Source: Saccoglossus kowalevskii (lineage: Eukaryota; Hemichordata; Enteropneusta; Harrimaniidae). From it: DNA of 53,658 nucleotides. The notes beneath the pieces were generated by a model. It made no database searches. It saw only the letters and a program-made list of their open reading frames with translations, and had not been told where the DNA came from. Shown here piece by piece: positions 13,601 to 22,137 of the stretch. Numbering within the stretch: position 1 is the first letter of the stretch; every line of letters starts with the position of its first letter. The position numbers and the translations under genes are program-made. The DNA lies in contig NW_003155242.1 in assembly GCF_000003605.2 (NCBI RefSeq), positions 9,862-63,519 of the forward strand, given 5' to 3'.

Positions 13601-13888
13601 ACGATAACAGCACACACTAAAAACGCAAAGGCTCGTAGGTAAACGTTTGTTTGTAAACAATGACACACTATGGCCATCTGACGCATGCGCAGGTGACGAC
13701 TCCCTCGCTTTAAGCTTAATCGGTGTAACGATATATGGTTACATACCAGATTCTATATATTTACTGAGCGTTTGTTGCAATGGTGGCACAGGTAATGGCG
13801 GTAGTGTGTCGTCATATTGGAATGTGCGCTGTATCGTCGTCGAAGTCGAGAATCTTGATAATCGTGAAACATTCAAGTTTAACCTAAC
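4776..13888 (-). CDS. CROT: Carnitine O-acyltransferase, CROT type (15 exons; start exon unresolved)
   Basis: The enzyme transfers medium-chain acyl groups between CoA and carnitine. Minus-strand exons: 13747-13888, 12953-13077, 12232-12413, 11881-12008, 11659-11770, 11183-11276, 10900-11013, 10517-10618, 8801-8884, 7542-7649, 7006-7133, 6197-6320, 5583-5755, 5088-5207, 4776-4896. Every junction is GT-AG, phases agree, and the sum is 1857 nt (618 residues plus stop), against about 612 for human CROT. Counting an upstream Met as residue 1, visible landmarks are the N-terminal LPPLPVPPL segment, the catalytic His335 in HTVIDG, YHGRTET (455-461) of the carnitine site, DRHLLGL (511-517) and the SSS version of the family STS motif (549-551). 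The N-terminus, HGRTET motif and overall length favour CROT over CRAT. The C-terminus ends NSDS and has no recognisable peroxisomal PTS1 tripeptide. The Met codon must lie upstream of 13888 in an exon ending in phase 0; two candidates abut a donor (see findings). Confidence 0.9.
5088..5207 (-). CDS. CROT: CROT exon with the SSS (STS-like) motif
   Basis: It encodes residues 540-579: GGNGSFILSSSLTGYQ. The family reads LSTSLVGY here, so the central Thr is Ser. It ends NGYSVFYSFPKN, matching the NGYGFFYHIRD block. Donor GTGAGT. Confidence 0.93.
5583..5755 (-). CDS. CROT: CROT exon with DRHLLGL
   Basis: Fifty-seven codons plus two bases, from PSDRFQLF to DPAYVK. It includes GCDRHLLGLQLIA, a signature of carnitine acyltransferases, followed by the LPELYKDP block. 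Donor GTGAGG. Confidence 0.95.
6197..6320 (-). CDS. CROT: CROT exon with the carnitine-site motif
   Basis: It encodes residues 441-482: TYETATTRQFYHGRTET, then LRTCTVEAIQW. The GRTET/LR part contributes to carnitine and CoA binding in the family. FYHGRTET is the CROT-type spelling (CRAT has FHLGRTDT). Donor GTGAGT. Confidence 0.95.
7006..7133 (-). CDS. CROT: CROT exon
   Basis: It encodes residues 399-440 plus two bases. KRVHPDAFMQLAMQYTYYK matches the LHPDTFIQLALQLAYYR block, one of the best-conserved stretches in carnitine acyltransferases. Confidence 0.94.
7542..7649 (-). CDS. CROT: CROT exon
   Basis: Thirty-six codons. KLPDPHGLNFSVDD aligns with the IPLPEELIFIVDE block, and AAEQYQKE with the helix after it. 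The acceptor is TAG followed by GGG; donor GTAAGT. Confidence 0.92.
8072..8346 (+). repeat. Dispersed repeat, copy 1 (CROT intron)
   Basis: Shares a colinear ~240-bp segment with 9770-10004: GTATTTGCATGTGATACG ... CATGTAATAAACTA ... TTAACCATTTGGAAAT ... GAGTATCACGGTTATG, with substitutions and small indels. Confidence 0.8.
8801..8884 (-). CDS. CROT: CROT exon with the catalytic histidine
   Basis: Twenty-eight codons opening with HTVIDG. The His is at the position of the catalytic base (HxPxDG in most family members); the Pro two residues later is replaced by Val, while Asp-Gly is kept. It ends ISSQDGIWK, matching the NEGRWKG region. Donor GTACGT. Confidence 0.92.
9770..10004 (+). repeat. Dispersed repeat, copy 2 (CROT intron)
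   Basis: Second copy of the 8072-8346 segment. Just after it CGGGACTGAACATTTCAT recurs, also found at about 9443, so the element is longer or composite. Both copies flank the exon at 8801-8884. Confidence 0.78.
10517..10618 (-). CDS. CROT: CROT exon just before the catalytic His
   Basis: Thirty-four codons, phase 0 at both ends, including GRWFDKCYTLISFENGTFG, the conserved RW-DK-NLISF-NG block. The preceding intron, just upstream of the acceptor on this strand, contains an AAT/ATT microsatellite. Confidence 0.92.
10632..10691. repeat. (AAT)n microsatellite
   Basis: About twenty AAT/TAA triplets with one interruption, in the CROT intron directly upstream (minus strand) of the exon 10517-10618. 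Confidence 0.95.
10900..11013 (-). CDS. CROT: CROT exon
   Basis: Thirty-eight codons, phase 0 at both ends. NDIESSLLMISLED aligns with the EKIQSSLLVYSMED block of CROT. Donor GTAAGA. Confidence 0.9.
11183..11276 (-). CDS. CROT: CROT exon
   Basis: It encodes residues 231-262, ending MLTALDRTAWAE, the conserved LT(S)xxRxxWA block preceding the catalytic domain. Phase 0 at the donor GTACTG. Confidence 0.9.
11659..11770 (-). CDS. CROT: CROT exon
   Basis: It encodes residues 194-230. CPDHIIVLRKGNFY matches the family block that reads SPNHIVVLCRGRAF in CROT. It ends with LSAPELQ and two bases of Arg231; donor GTATTA. Confidence 0.92.
11881..12008 (-). CDS. CROT: CROT exon
   Basis: It encodes residues 151-193 with SLFNTSRVPG, the conserved (F)S(S/T)CR/KVPG block. 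Acceptor TTAG, donor GTAAGA. Plus-strand reading frames over this region are shadows. Confidence 0.93.
12232..12413 (-). CDS. CROT: CROT exon
   Basis: It encodes residues 91-150 plus two bases, including LEVWWENIAYL and WPSKEGTQVER, which match the EWWLNVAYL and WPPKEGTQLER blocks of the family. Donor GTAAGT. Confidence 0.93.
12953..13077 (-). CDS. CROT: CROT exon
   Basis: It encodes residues 49-90 (VKPHVSPAEL ... AERNW), aligning with the VKPFANQEEY ... GKRNW stretch of CROT. It enters in phase 1 and ends in phase 0, with donor GTAACC. Confidence 0.92.
13549..13713. mobile_element. 165-bp TIR element with TTAA ends (MITE)
   Basis: It begins TTAAAGCAGGGGGGTCGTCA and ends with the reverse complement of TTAAAGCGAGGGAGTCGTCA, giving ~30-bp imperfect terminal inverted repeats that continue through CCTGCGCA. 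TTAA at both ends fits a TTAA-targeting (piggyBac-like) family. It sits in the CROT intron, 34 bp from the N-terminal exon. No coding capacity. Confidence 0.75.
13747..13888 (-). CDS. CROT: CROT exon: N-terminal segment
   Basis: It encodes residues 2-48 plus one base. The acceptor is a long pyrimidine tract ending in CAG; the donor is GTATGT. The first ~18 residues are rich in Arg, Ser and Thr with no acidic residue, followed by RTFQYDD and LPPLPVPPL, which align with the start of CROT. There is no in-frame ATG inside the exon, so translation starts further upstream. Confidence 0.9.
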
Positions 13889-14901
13889 CTGCAATGTAAA
13901 ATGAAATGAATTAAAATAGGTCAGTAAAGGAATGTAACAGTACAAACAAATCTAAATCTCGTCGGAATTCAACAATTTCGGAACATCATACAATATTAAA
14001 ATTTCCAAATTAAGGTCATTACCATGAATTCTGCGTTCAATTGTATCTTTAGCTTTGCAGAGGATGGCTTGATAAATAACATGTATACTCTCACATGCAC
14101 CTGGCAGTCCCAAATATTAGAGTACCCTCTCTCTCCTCCCGATCGTAAACGCAGGTGGGGTTATTCCAGCAAACGTGATGTGTGTGAAGTGTTTTTTTTT
14201 TATTTGCACGGAGAGGATTTATAATTCCCGCAACTACAACGTCGCCGGCGTGTAATCTAATCAATGGAATGCATCGGTAATTTGTATATTAAACGGGCCG
14301 TAACAAATAACCTGGTTTCAGTCGTAGGGGTCACGGTAAACTCCGACAATAATCTTCTATATATCATTAGCTAACGTGATTGTCAAATCGCACTAATAGA
14401 CGTGCATATCTAAGCTACATGTAATCGTGTTATCTTCATGAATGCTGAAACCAGAGTTCAAGCATCAACCCCAATGACGGACGAATTAACCCTCTCGGCA
14501 ATGAATTAATGGACTACAGCGAAGCTACAGTAAGCGTACATCAATAATCGTCGGCGCCAGGCTACTAAGTAGCCTCTGCAATAAAATGAAAGTGACACGT
14601 AAAAAGTGCTGCCTACCATGGAAGTTGTATTCCTCACTAGTCTACGTGGTATTATTGACAGCATGTCGGTTACCGAACACCATATACGCCTCGGCTTAGA
14701 GCGATTTCCATACGAGGTTTGCACTTATGTATGCAACGGCAACCTTTGTACCTATGACCTCATATACACGGAGGTCACCGATCATGTGTCACGTACGTAC
14801 GCGCATACCTATAACAGTGTACCAAACATATAATGGATATGATGAAAGAAATATACAGTGCAGTTATACAGTCAAACTTTACGTCGACTTAAGGGGCTCA
14901 A

Positions 14902-15122
14902 TAGACTGGCTAAGTCGGGACTTCTTTTTTGTTTTACAGAAGAAGAAAAATTAATTGTCAATTTAGCCTTTTTAGCGTGATCGCCAAAACTAGCGTGACC
15001 GCGAAAGAAAGTGGGGATTTCTTTCAAGGTCACGTTAGTTTTCGTGATCACGCTAAAAGGACATAAAACAATTACTTATTTCTTTTTGTAAAACAGAAAA
15101 AAGTCCCGACTTTGCCAGTCTA
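14902..15122. mobile_element. Foldback MITE with ~110-bp arms and 9-bp target duplication
   Basis: The two halves are nearly complete inverted repeats of each other, from TAGACTGGC(T/A)AAGTCGGGAC inward through TTTTAGCGTGATC to a centre near 15013. The 9-bp direct repeat GGGGCTCAA lies immediately outside each end (14893-14901, 15123-15131). Long TIRs with a 9-bp duplication are the hallmark of Mutator-like (MULE) elements. It is non-autonomous. Confidence 0.88.
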
Positions 15123-15131
15123 GGGGCTCAA

Positions 15132-15543
15132 CTATGACACCATTTAAACCTCATTTGAAGGGGTAGCATTAGCGATCATTCGTGTAATTTAAGTGCATGA
15201 AATGCCCAATCCAGTCACTGGGGTGCGGAAAGTGTTACAACCAATAAATCGTTAATATTGATGATTTAAATTCAAATGAACTTAAATTGGATGTAACCAC
15301 ACATTTTTTTTTTAAACCACGGTCAGCTCAACATGGATTTATATGGTCAGTATTGACAATTTTAATCAAATATATATATACACATATTCTTAAAAACTGT
15401 TTATTTATTTATTTTTTAAATTAAAAAACAAACTCAATTCAGTCGCCCTGGCGCTTGTTTATTGGAGGAGGGGCTATGCAAAAAACTGCATTTATCAGTC
15501 GCACAAATGTATGTTTCACGGTCATGTAGGCATTCGTCCGTGG
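15132..15543. other. Intergenic, no gene seen
   Basis: AT-rich sequence with T-runs leading into an assembly gap. Confidence 0.5.
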
Positions 15544-15953
15544 NNNNNNNNNNNNNNNNNNNNNNNNNNNNNNNNNNNNNNNNNNNNNNNNNNNNNNNNN
15601 NNNNNNNNNNNNNNNNNNNNNNNNNNNNNNNNNNNNNNNNNNNNNNNNNNNNNNNNNNNNNNNNNNNNNNNNNNNNNNNNNNNNNNNNNNNNNNNNNNNN
15701 NNNNNNNNNNNNNNNNNNNNNNNNNNNNNNNNNNNNNNNNNNNNNNNNNNNNNNNNNNNNNNNNNNNNNNNNNNNNNNNNNNNNNNNNNNNNNNNNNNNN
15801 NNNNNNNNNNNNNNNNNNNNNNNNNNNNNNNNNNNNNNNNNNNNNNNNNNNNNNNNNNNNNNNNNNNNNNNNNNNNNNNNNNNNNNNNNNNNNNNNNNNN
15901 NNNNNNNNNNNNNNNNNNNNNNNNNNNNNNNNNNNNNNNNNNNNNNNNNNNNN
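15544..15953. other. Assembly gap (410 N)
   Basis: A run of N. Long apparent reading frames across it are artefacts. Confidence 1.
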
Positions 15954-16509
15954 AACGGAAACGTGAGGGACAAAGACTGGAGTTCAAGTCTAGAACTAAG
16001 CTACGTAGATACGACGTGTTCTGAACATGTAGCATTGACACTTACTTGAATTTAAATAAAAATAAAAAGGATTTATTTCACAATAACTATCGTCTGATTT
16101 GAGACGATGTATGACATCGTGACATTGGCTTTCTATTGTAAAATATGGAATGAAAGTTGAGTTCGTCGCCTCAATGCTACGTGCATTCAAGTTTGATGGA
16201 TTGTTTTCTGTATATGAGCCGGAGATAGATTTGGTTAGGTAATTGTTGGGTGTCTACTACTCTATAGGGACTGTGACTAACTGTATACACAAGCTCATTT
16301 ATGAGACGCAAAACTGGGACTCAAACAGGGCACGCAAACCTCAATAAGTATAGTCCAGTACTAATCGCCAATGTAATGGCAACATTTTCTTTATTTTTGT
16401 GTTTTTAAAAACCCTCGAGTAGCGACTGTTCTTTTGTACAGTTTAGAGATACTTCAGAGGCGGCGGCACGAAATGTTGCATGGTAAGGGTACGTGACCTG
16501 CTCACCAAC

Positions 16510-16745
16510 CTCATTGCGCTGAAGGCGCGACCTTACTAGGGCTACTAGGGGGACCGGGGGCATGCTCCCCCTTAAAATATTTGAAATCTAGACACTCTAA
16601 AACGCTATTTCCTGCATTGGGGGCAAGTTTTGCTGACACAAAGGGTTTCAGCTTGGTTTTGGAGGGGCTACACCCCCCCTCCCCACATTTTTTCCGGGGA
16701 GGCGATTGCCCCCTCTGCCCGCCCTGTGCCGCCGCTACTGTACTT
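16510..16745. repeat. GC-rich repetitive segment with G/C-run palindromes
   Basis: GGGGGCATGCTCCCCC (16556-16571) is a perfect palindrome, and TACACCCCCCCTCCCC follows a G-rich tract; the composition is very unlike the AT-rich surroundings. It looks like a transposon-derived dispersed repeat; the family was not identified. Confidence 0.5.
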
Positions 16746-16959
16746 TGTACATCGCCGTATATGGACCCCAATCCAAACACACACACCCAAATTCTCAAGT
16801 ACATACAACACTACGATAAAGACTTTCCGGTTTTGACATTGTCAAATTCTTTCGGTTTGGGGGAGGGGACTCTGAAAAAACTGATTTCGACAAGGTAATT
16901 GAGAAATTTATATTAAGAATAATTTATATCGAAATGTATTACATGATAGAAGGAATGTA

Positions 16960-17340
16960 GAGGCGAGTGTTAAAATATAAATATTTCTGTATTGTACAAA
17001 GAGACGCCGTAACCGTCAACTCTGACGATTGTGTGATCATTGACGTACTGTTAACGATTCTCATTTCCGTTCCATTTACCGTCGCTACGTTGCGTTATTT
17101 TCGTTCTGTAGAACATTCACATAAATTGCGCCCTCTAGTGACGGAGCGCTTCTGTGGTGTCAAAATGGCGTATATAGGTGAAGGCAATATCGTTCAATTC
17201 AGCAACAGTGGGGCGCACCTTGTTCTCACTAAAAGCTTAAAAGCTTTGTCATTATTCGTACTATTCATTTCGGTATACCATTTTCGGAATGACAATCAAC
17301 GCGAGCACATCTAGGGACGTTGTTCTCGACAAAATCATTA
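16960..17340. promoter_or_regulatory. CpG-rich islet in the CROT/VOPP1-like intergenic region
   Basis: About 380 bp with many CG dinucleotides in an otherwise CpG-poor neighbourhood, holding a CTCF-like site (17128-17141, minus orientation) and an AAAATGGCG (YY1-like) motif. The open frame across it has no recognised similarity. It could be an unmethylated regulatory element, an unrecognised first exon or a young transposon. Confidence 0.35.
17128..17141 (-). promoter_or_regulatory. CTCF-like site between CROT and the VOPP1-like gene
   Basis: GCGCCCTCTAGTGA is the reverse complement of TCACTAGAGGGCGC, 13 of 14 positions of the CTCF core. It lies between two divergently transcribed genes. Confidence 0.35.
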
Positions 17341-17344
17341 TGAA

Positions 17345-19660
17345 CTGACGATGTTATTCTGCAATCGCACTTTCTGAATTGTATTTAGTATTGCTTTATA
17401 ACAGCAGAACTGACATGTTTACCTTCCTGGTTACTGTACTGAATGATCATAGGACTGAAGATTTCGGTAATCTTAGTTCAGGCGTAAATCAAATTAAATT
17501 TAGTTTAAACGTTGTGACAGGAAATGGTTCTAAGTGAAAATAGCTTCCATTTCTAACCTTTACATACACGGTGACCCGGAAGATTTATTTAGATTTTCCG
17601 AAGCAAGGGTATATGTGTATATTTGCTCGCAATATGGCTACAGGATAAAGATAGCCAGTGCCTTCAAACTTGGCACTCATACTTCCCATGTGAACCCCAA
17701 TACTTTAGTTACATTAAGTCCAGATATATGTATGTGTCTTCGCAATATATCTCCAAGGGAAAATATGTACCGCTTTCGAACGCGTTCTTCTGATAGGTAA
17801 ATATGTATTTCTGCGTCTGTTACTCTCTTGCTATGAAGTTACTATGTCCGTTTGTATTTCTTGCAATAAACCATCATCGTATTTTTGCATATAATAGATG
17901 TGTGGGGTTTTGTACCGGTGTAGTATACTCGAATCTAATCTCTGGGACTTACTAAGTATATCTACATACGAGTACTCTCTAACATCTTCTGCAAATAACA
18001 TTATTTTTGTTTTCTTCTTCTTGTTCACATTTTATTTTTTCTTTAGTTCATTAATATTAACAATTAGAAATAATACACAACTCAGTTTAAATATTACATG
18101 AGAACAAATCTGAAGATCCTTACTGTTTATTTACACACACATGATTTCACATCTTGATAAATGAGTTTAATAACTGGAAGTATAATTGTACCCGATATTC
18201 CCAAGTACCTTGCGAATACCCATAACAGTATTGATGACATTAACAAAATCTAATAAAATACTGTAAATTACGTCACGAAGAAGAAAAACAATTATCTATT
18301 GATCATCTGTATCTATAAAATCCGATATGCCACTAGTACTATCCGTTCATTTGTTTTAAATGATGATGCTACTAACGGTGTTTTGGTTTAAATCATTTAG
18401 ATCTAGTTTACGGGGACTATTTGCGGTAAGAATGTTGTAGAATCAGGGCAATAGGGATTAGGATTAAATATAATATATTCTAAATATAATTATCAAGGTA
18501 CAAATTACATAACACAATTTTGTGATTTAAAAATAATTCTAATCGAATAGTCTCCCCATGTGCCTGGGTAGGTACTGTGAAACCCGTATTGTTACAGACT
18601 TTCCGCCATTCTGATTGGGTAACGCGAAACTGAATAAAAGAGTTGTGATGCCAGAGGCTCATGTCTATCTTAGGGATGAGCCATTGGAAACTCTGAGGTG
18701 ATGACAGAAAAACTGTGCTAATTATTTGTTTACATGATGAACTTGCTGTATTTTTGTTTACACTATGTGGAATATTTTTTCTCTAAGACTTAGGCGTGCA
18801 GATTTTCTTTTCTTTCTGTTAAAGGTCCCTGCAGTATTGTTTCCCCGTACAAATATTTTTTTTTTATTTTGCCATCGCCCAGCGTTACTCCAGGCCAGTC
18901 CCTCATGAAACTTGCACATACAGAACGTGGAATAGTATAGGAAACCGTCACCCTGGCGCCAGTGAGTGGAATTTATATGTGCTTAGATAGCAATTGGAAT
19001 TATACCGCTACAGGAAACAAAATGAAGGTCAAACAGCCTCTGAGACGGAGATCATATGCTTCAGTTCACAATGATCCCAATCTTTAAAAAATATAGGATT
19101 ATAGTTTAAAGAAGTACGGGTAAATAAATTAAGCTTTCGTTTCGTTTACTACAAAATTAAATTGTCTTATCTCCGTAAGATATTGGTGATATTCTACGAA
19201 GGCAGGCGAGTAAAGGTCATGCTGCTGTATCACCAACTCACTAATGTTTCCTGTAGCTAAATATGCAAACGCCCTCTTGAGTTCAATCTTGAAATGAAGT
19301 TTACATAAATATATTAGTTTCATAAAAACAACCCTTTTCAGAAGAAAGCAAAATGATGTGCTCGCTCATCTCCCAACAAAAAGTACTAGTTATAAGAATT
19401 TAAGCTTTTTTTATTTCGAGTACTAGTATCACCATTGCTTGAGTAATGCGATTAACACTTTTAGATCATACATGATTGCTGACACGTTTATATAGCGTTA
19501 TATGCTTTTACAAAAATATTGATCCCAGTATATTTTCTTTTCCCCACCCACTTCAAGCTACCATGTGTAAAAAGTGTCTACCACAACAATCCCGACTGAT
19601 ATAGTGGTCGATTGGAATAATAGTGACATTTAACAAAACGTTGTGTTCGTAATATGGTGT
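17345..19660. other. Intergenic, no gene seen
   Basis: Several short open frames (for example minus 19129-19323 and plus 17534-17800) show no recognisable family and no splice context. Confidence 0.4.
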
Positions 19661-19661
19661 G

Positions 19662-19784
19662 TTAAAGGGCGGTAGTCGTCGCGCGACGCATGCGCGAGAT
19701 ATATGGGTCTCATAAAAACAAAGATGGCGACTTTGATTGTTGCGCAGATTAATGAGTACAAACTGTGACGTTACTAAGCTTTAA
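19662..19784. mobile_element. 123-bp TTAA-ended element related to the one at 13549
   Basis: It starts TTAAAGGGCGGTAGTCGTCG and ends ...GTGACGTTACTAAGCTTTAA, whose reverse complement TTAAAGCTTAGTAACGTCAC resembles the TIR of the element at 13549-13713. It carries CGACGCATGCGC near the left end and AAAGATGGCGAC inside. Confidence 0.55.
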
Positions 19785-20784
19785 TTAGGTATTTTTAGGT
19801 GATTGGAAGATATCGAAGGAATCACCGGTTGTAATTAGTGCAAGTCTCGCCTAGTTCAAACCTCATACTTGTGATTTCCATTGGAAGAGCGCATTGGATT
19901 GTGGGAAAATCAATGCTCATCAACACAAATGTCATAACACAAATGCCCTTCAACGTTTTGATGGTGGCGTCCTGTGCATGAACTTTGACCCGACGCAATG
20001 ATTTCTGGGACTTTTGAGATTTAATATTATTCATAAAATCATCTACTATATGTGAGACACATTCCAATAAATTTCAATCAATTCTCAATTTTGTTGAATC
20101 ACGTGTCAGACGAAATAATCTGTTACCACTTGCCATTAAACTCGTGTCTGTCGGCGCATTGTGTCAACGTCTCAAATTCGGAAAGGTTTTCATAAAAAAA
20201 AAACAACTTACAATGCGTTTTGGACACGCACAAAAATAAATGTTGTCGAACCAATGCCGTTTGAGTAACATAATATACTTATATAAACCTTCATTGATTA
20301 GAAAGTTTGCATGCCAATAGAATAATAGAGGGATAGAGGGACTGTGATTAGCTTCATAGTCGCCATTCACTCTAACGCAGGCTCTTATATCATCACACAC
20401 CAAGGCAAAGCCACATACCGGTTGCAAACTGTTAATAATTTCTATATTTCTCAGTTCAATGCATGAATGACAAGTTACAGAAATTTAATATGATAACATT
20501 ACTGAGATGAATGCAAAAGATGGATGTCATCAAATATGATTAAAACGCTTGAAATTACAGTGATTTCTTTGCTGAAACCAATTTAAAAGAATTCAATTAC
20601 AAGTAGTATCACTACAGTTTGGCACAGAACATTAAATTTGAAAAGCGACCAGTGTCAAATGAGAGGTTAAAGGTTAAATGAGCGTAGCGGAAATATATAA
20701 GACGTTATTCGTCCTCTAAAGCTTGCGATTGGAAAGTTGTTTTTATTCGCCATTTGAAACCTGTAAACATTTATAAATACTGTA

Positions 20785-20787
20785 GAA

Positions 20788-20878
<91 letters not shown>

Positions 20879-20880
20879 AA
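20785..20880. repeat. (AATA)n microsatellite
   Basis: About 24 uninterrupted AATA units. Confidence 0.97.
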
Positions 20881-21101
20881 CTAAAATCATTTAAACTTAT
20901 TCTTTTGTATTCATTTTAATTAATACTGTCTCAATACTATCAGTTTTAATGGTTTCTGTATTTATTTTGCGTAGGATGGGCTCACGTCGCTAATAGTAAC
21001 GCGTGGGTTTTTTTTCAAGTTAACGCTGATGGCTATGACATCTTGTATAAATGTCACGAGGTCACTTCAAAGTGTGAATTTATGTTTGTACTTAGCCATC
21101 A

Positions 21102-21158
21102 GATTATCTCAGAAAAGATGGATTATCTCAGAAAAGATGGATTATCTCAGAAAAGATG
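21102..21158 (+). repeat. Three tandem copies of a 19-bp unit
   Basis: GATTATCTCAGAAAAGATG is repeated three times head to tail without change, about 0.9 kb upstream of the VOPP1-like start codon. Confidence 0.95.
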
Positions 21159-21407
21159 CACATGTAGCTGGTAAAATAGCTTCATATATGTGTTAAAAAA
21201 TATCCTGACAAAATATACTCAATACCGTTGAGGGCAGCATGCATAAACAGTAGACAACATTGACAGAAATCGACGTACGACTGGGCAGAGTCCCTCCACA
21301 AGAGGAGAGACTGTGGACTGGGCAAAATCCCGATTGCGCCACTGGTCTACAGTGAAATTGACAACAAACGTCACCGGAATACGCGCGACTGTGGTACACC
21401 AAGAGGA

Positions 21408-21778
21408 ATAGGTGATTTTCCGTACTATTGCGAGATCTCGCGAGATGCATGAAAGACGCGCGTCGAACGTCTGCCGCAAAAATCGAACGATTTGATTTTG
21501 AACTAGAATTTCTTTATTTTGCAGCTTACATTGACCGGCTGATCTTCGACAGAGGAATATTGCTTCCGAATACCCTTACTTAATCGAAATTGCCTATCAT
21601 CAAATGTGGACAGCACATTATTAAGCATGGAAATGTCCCCGAAATACTTTCGCGTTTGTCGAATCCCACGCGATGTTTGACGCGACTACGACGCTATGAC
21701 CTTTGTTTGTCCTGTTTTTAAGTTCGATTTCACGCATAACGCGTGATTCTCGCAGTGAACGGAAAATGGTCTATTGAA
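21408..21778 (+). mobile_element. ~370-bp TIR element, copy 1 (upstream of VOPP1-like exon 1)
   Basis: Colinear with 23358-23705 over its whole length. The ends are inverted: ATAGGTGATTTTCCGT... against ...ACGGAAAATGGTC. This copy is rich in CG dinucleotides and ends about 300 bp before the start codon, so it lies in the probable promoter. Confidence 0.82.
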
Positions 21779-22083
21779 TTCACATCAACAACGAATACAT
21801 GATCCACAGAATTAACCAATACACCGTGAACAGTTGTGATTGTTTGACGAATTGAAATGAAGTGAATGAAGTTAATAGTTACTTTTTAGTTGTCCTGTTT
21901 TACTGAAATATCAACGTTCGACAATTCCCGGAAGCTTCCGTCAGTCTCCGTGAAACGTCATATGTTTTGTCGTGACGTCATAGAGTTTACGCGAGTAGTC
22001 AACAGCAGGCTGCATTATTACGAAGATTCTTCTGTTGATGCTCGTAATTCTGTAAATAATTGTCGTTTACAACATTTATCGCC

Positions 22084-22137
22084 ATGTCGTACTTAACTAA
22101 CCTATTGATTTCGTTGTTGTCGCTTCTAATTTCCGAG
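22084..22137 (+). CDS. VOPP1-like exon 1: start codon and signal peptide
   Basis: The ATG at 22084 opens eighteen codons (MSYLTNLLISLLSLLISE) ending in GAG and donor GTAAGG, phase 0. The Leu/Ile-rich core is a typical signal peptide, completed by VFA from exon 2. The upstream sequence is CpG-rich, as expected for a promoter-proximal exon. Confidence 0.82.

Noticed and set aside
13739-13945. Possible CROT start at an ATG just upstream of the N-terminal exon
   Set aside because: The sequence between that ATG and 13888 is a pyrimidine-rich tract ending in CAG, a textbook acceptor, so it is more likely intron than coding.
15434-16049. Long open frames across 15544-15953
   Set aside because: They consist almost wholly of N, so the openness is an artefact of the gap.
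16511-16898. Overlapping frames of 68-105 codons on both strands
   Set aside because: They arise from the GC-rich palindromic repeat, lack similarity to known proteins, and are open on both strands by composition.
19129-19323. Minus-strand 64-codon frame with fairly protein-like composition
   Set aside because: No recognisable family and no partner exons could be found; not enough to call a gene.
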